From: Oribacterium sp.
GTDB lineage: Bacteria > Bacillota_A > Clostridia > Lachnospirales > Lachnospiraceae
DNA length: 28,085 nt
Direction: 5' to 3'
NCBI GenBank assembly: GCA_017940955.1
Contig: JAGAXP010000095.1
Coordinates: 1 to 28,085, forward strand
Position numbers and translations under genes: made by a program. Positions within the stretch are counted from its first letter, which is position 1. Every line of letters starts with the position of its first letter. Below, piece after piece: positions 28,060-28,085 of this stretch. Under the pieces are notes generated by a model. The model was not told where the DNA came from, searched no databases, and saw nothing but the letters and a program-made list of their open reading frames with translations.

Positions 28060-28085
28060 TTCAAATCTACAAAAAGGGTAGCACC

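Overview
This looks like a chromosomal stretch from a low-to-mid GC Clostridia bacterium, most probably a Lachnospiraceae (Butyrivibrio-like) species. The evidence is strong AGGAGG ribosome binding sites, near-consensus TTGACA/TATAAT promoters, lipoproteins with Ala/Glu/Thr-rich linkers, a T-box leader, a tRNA-Glu without encoded CCA, and Firmicutes-type AsnA, AroA and PgeF. The genus is an inference; no rRNA or marker gene is present to fix it.

Layout. 1-565: the end of a PfkB sugar kinase. 566-1495: a gene-free stretch with a 53-bp hairpin-forming tandem array, a short direct repeat, a promoter and a T-box leader whose specifier reads TGG (Trp). 1496-4643: an ABC importer operon of the tryptophan (TrpXYZ, COG2984/4120/1101) type. 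4644-5147: an 89-bp tandem repeat ending in a very long inverted repeat. 5148-7111: a cytidylate-kinase-like gene coupled to aroA. 7290-7459: two identical tRNA-Glu(CTC) genes. 7653-10660: pgeF, a small Cys-rich membrane protein, an RluA-type pseudouridine synthase and a DUF5131/DUF4186 fusion. 10782-14663: a dicarboxylate/amino-acid symporter, asnA and a membrane diguanylate cyclase. 14664-15208: a decayed-looking intergenic stretch. 15209-17924: an accessory cluster of an XRE regulator, a HipA-like kinase, a Nudix hydrolase and a Uma2-family nuclease-like protein. 17978-18748 (minus): RNase H1 with a viroplasmin domain. 19172-19924: a HAD phosphatase. 20271-22871: two COG0523 P-loop metallochaperone-like proteins, one with an extreme His/Cys-rich insert and one fused to a YcgQ/DUF1980-like domain. 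23093-26116: a second ABC importer operon paralogous to the first. 26404-28059: an SH3/NlpC-P60 cell-wall hydrolase.

Several genes share an amino-acid theme: Trp-type uptake under T-box control, aroA for the aromatic pathway, asnA and a glutamate/dicarboxylate-type symporter. The two importer operons match gene for gene, down to a hairpin between the binding-protein and permease genes, but only the first has a T-box, so the second is either differently regulated or carries a different ligand. The strongest candidates for something little described are the paired COG0523 proteins (probably zinc handling), the XRE/HipA/Nudix/Uma2 cluster with its operator-like palindrome, and the nested repeats between the first importer operon and the cytidylate-kinase-like gene. 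GGGGAC-cored palindromes recur in several intergenic spaces and look like a genome-resident repeat family.
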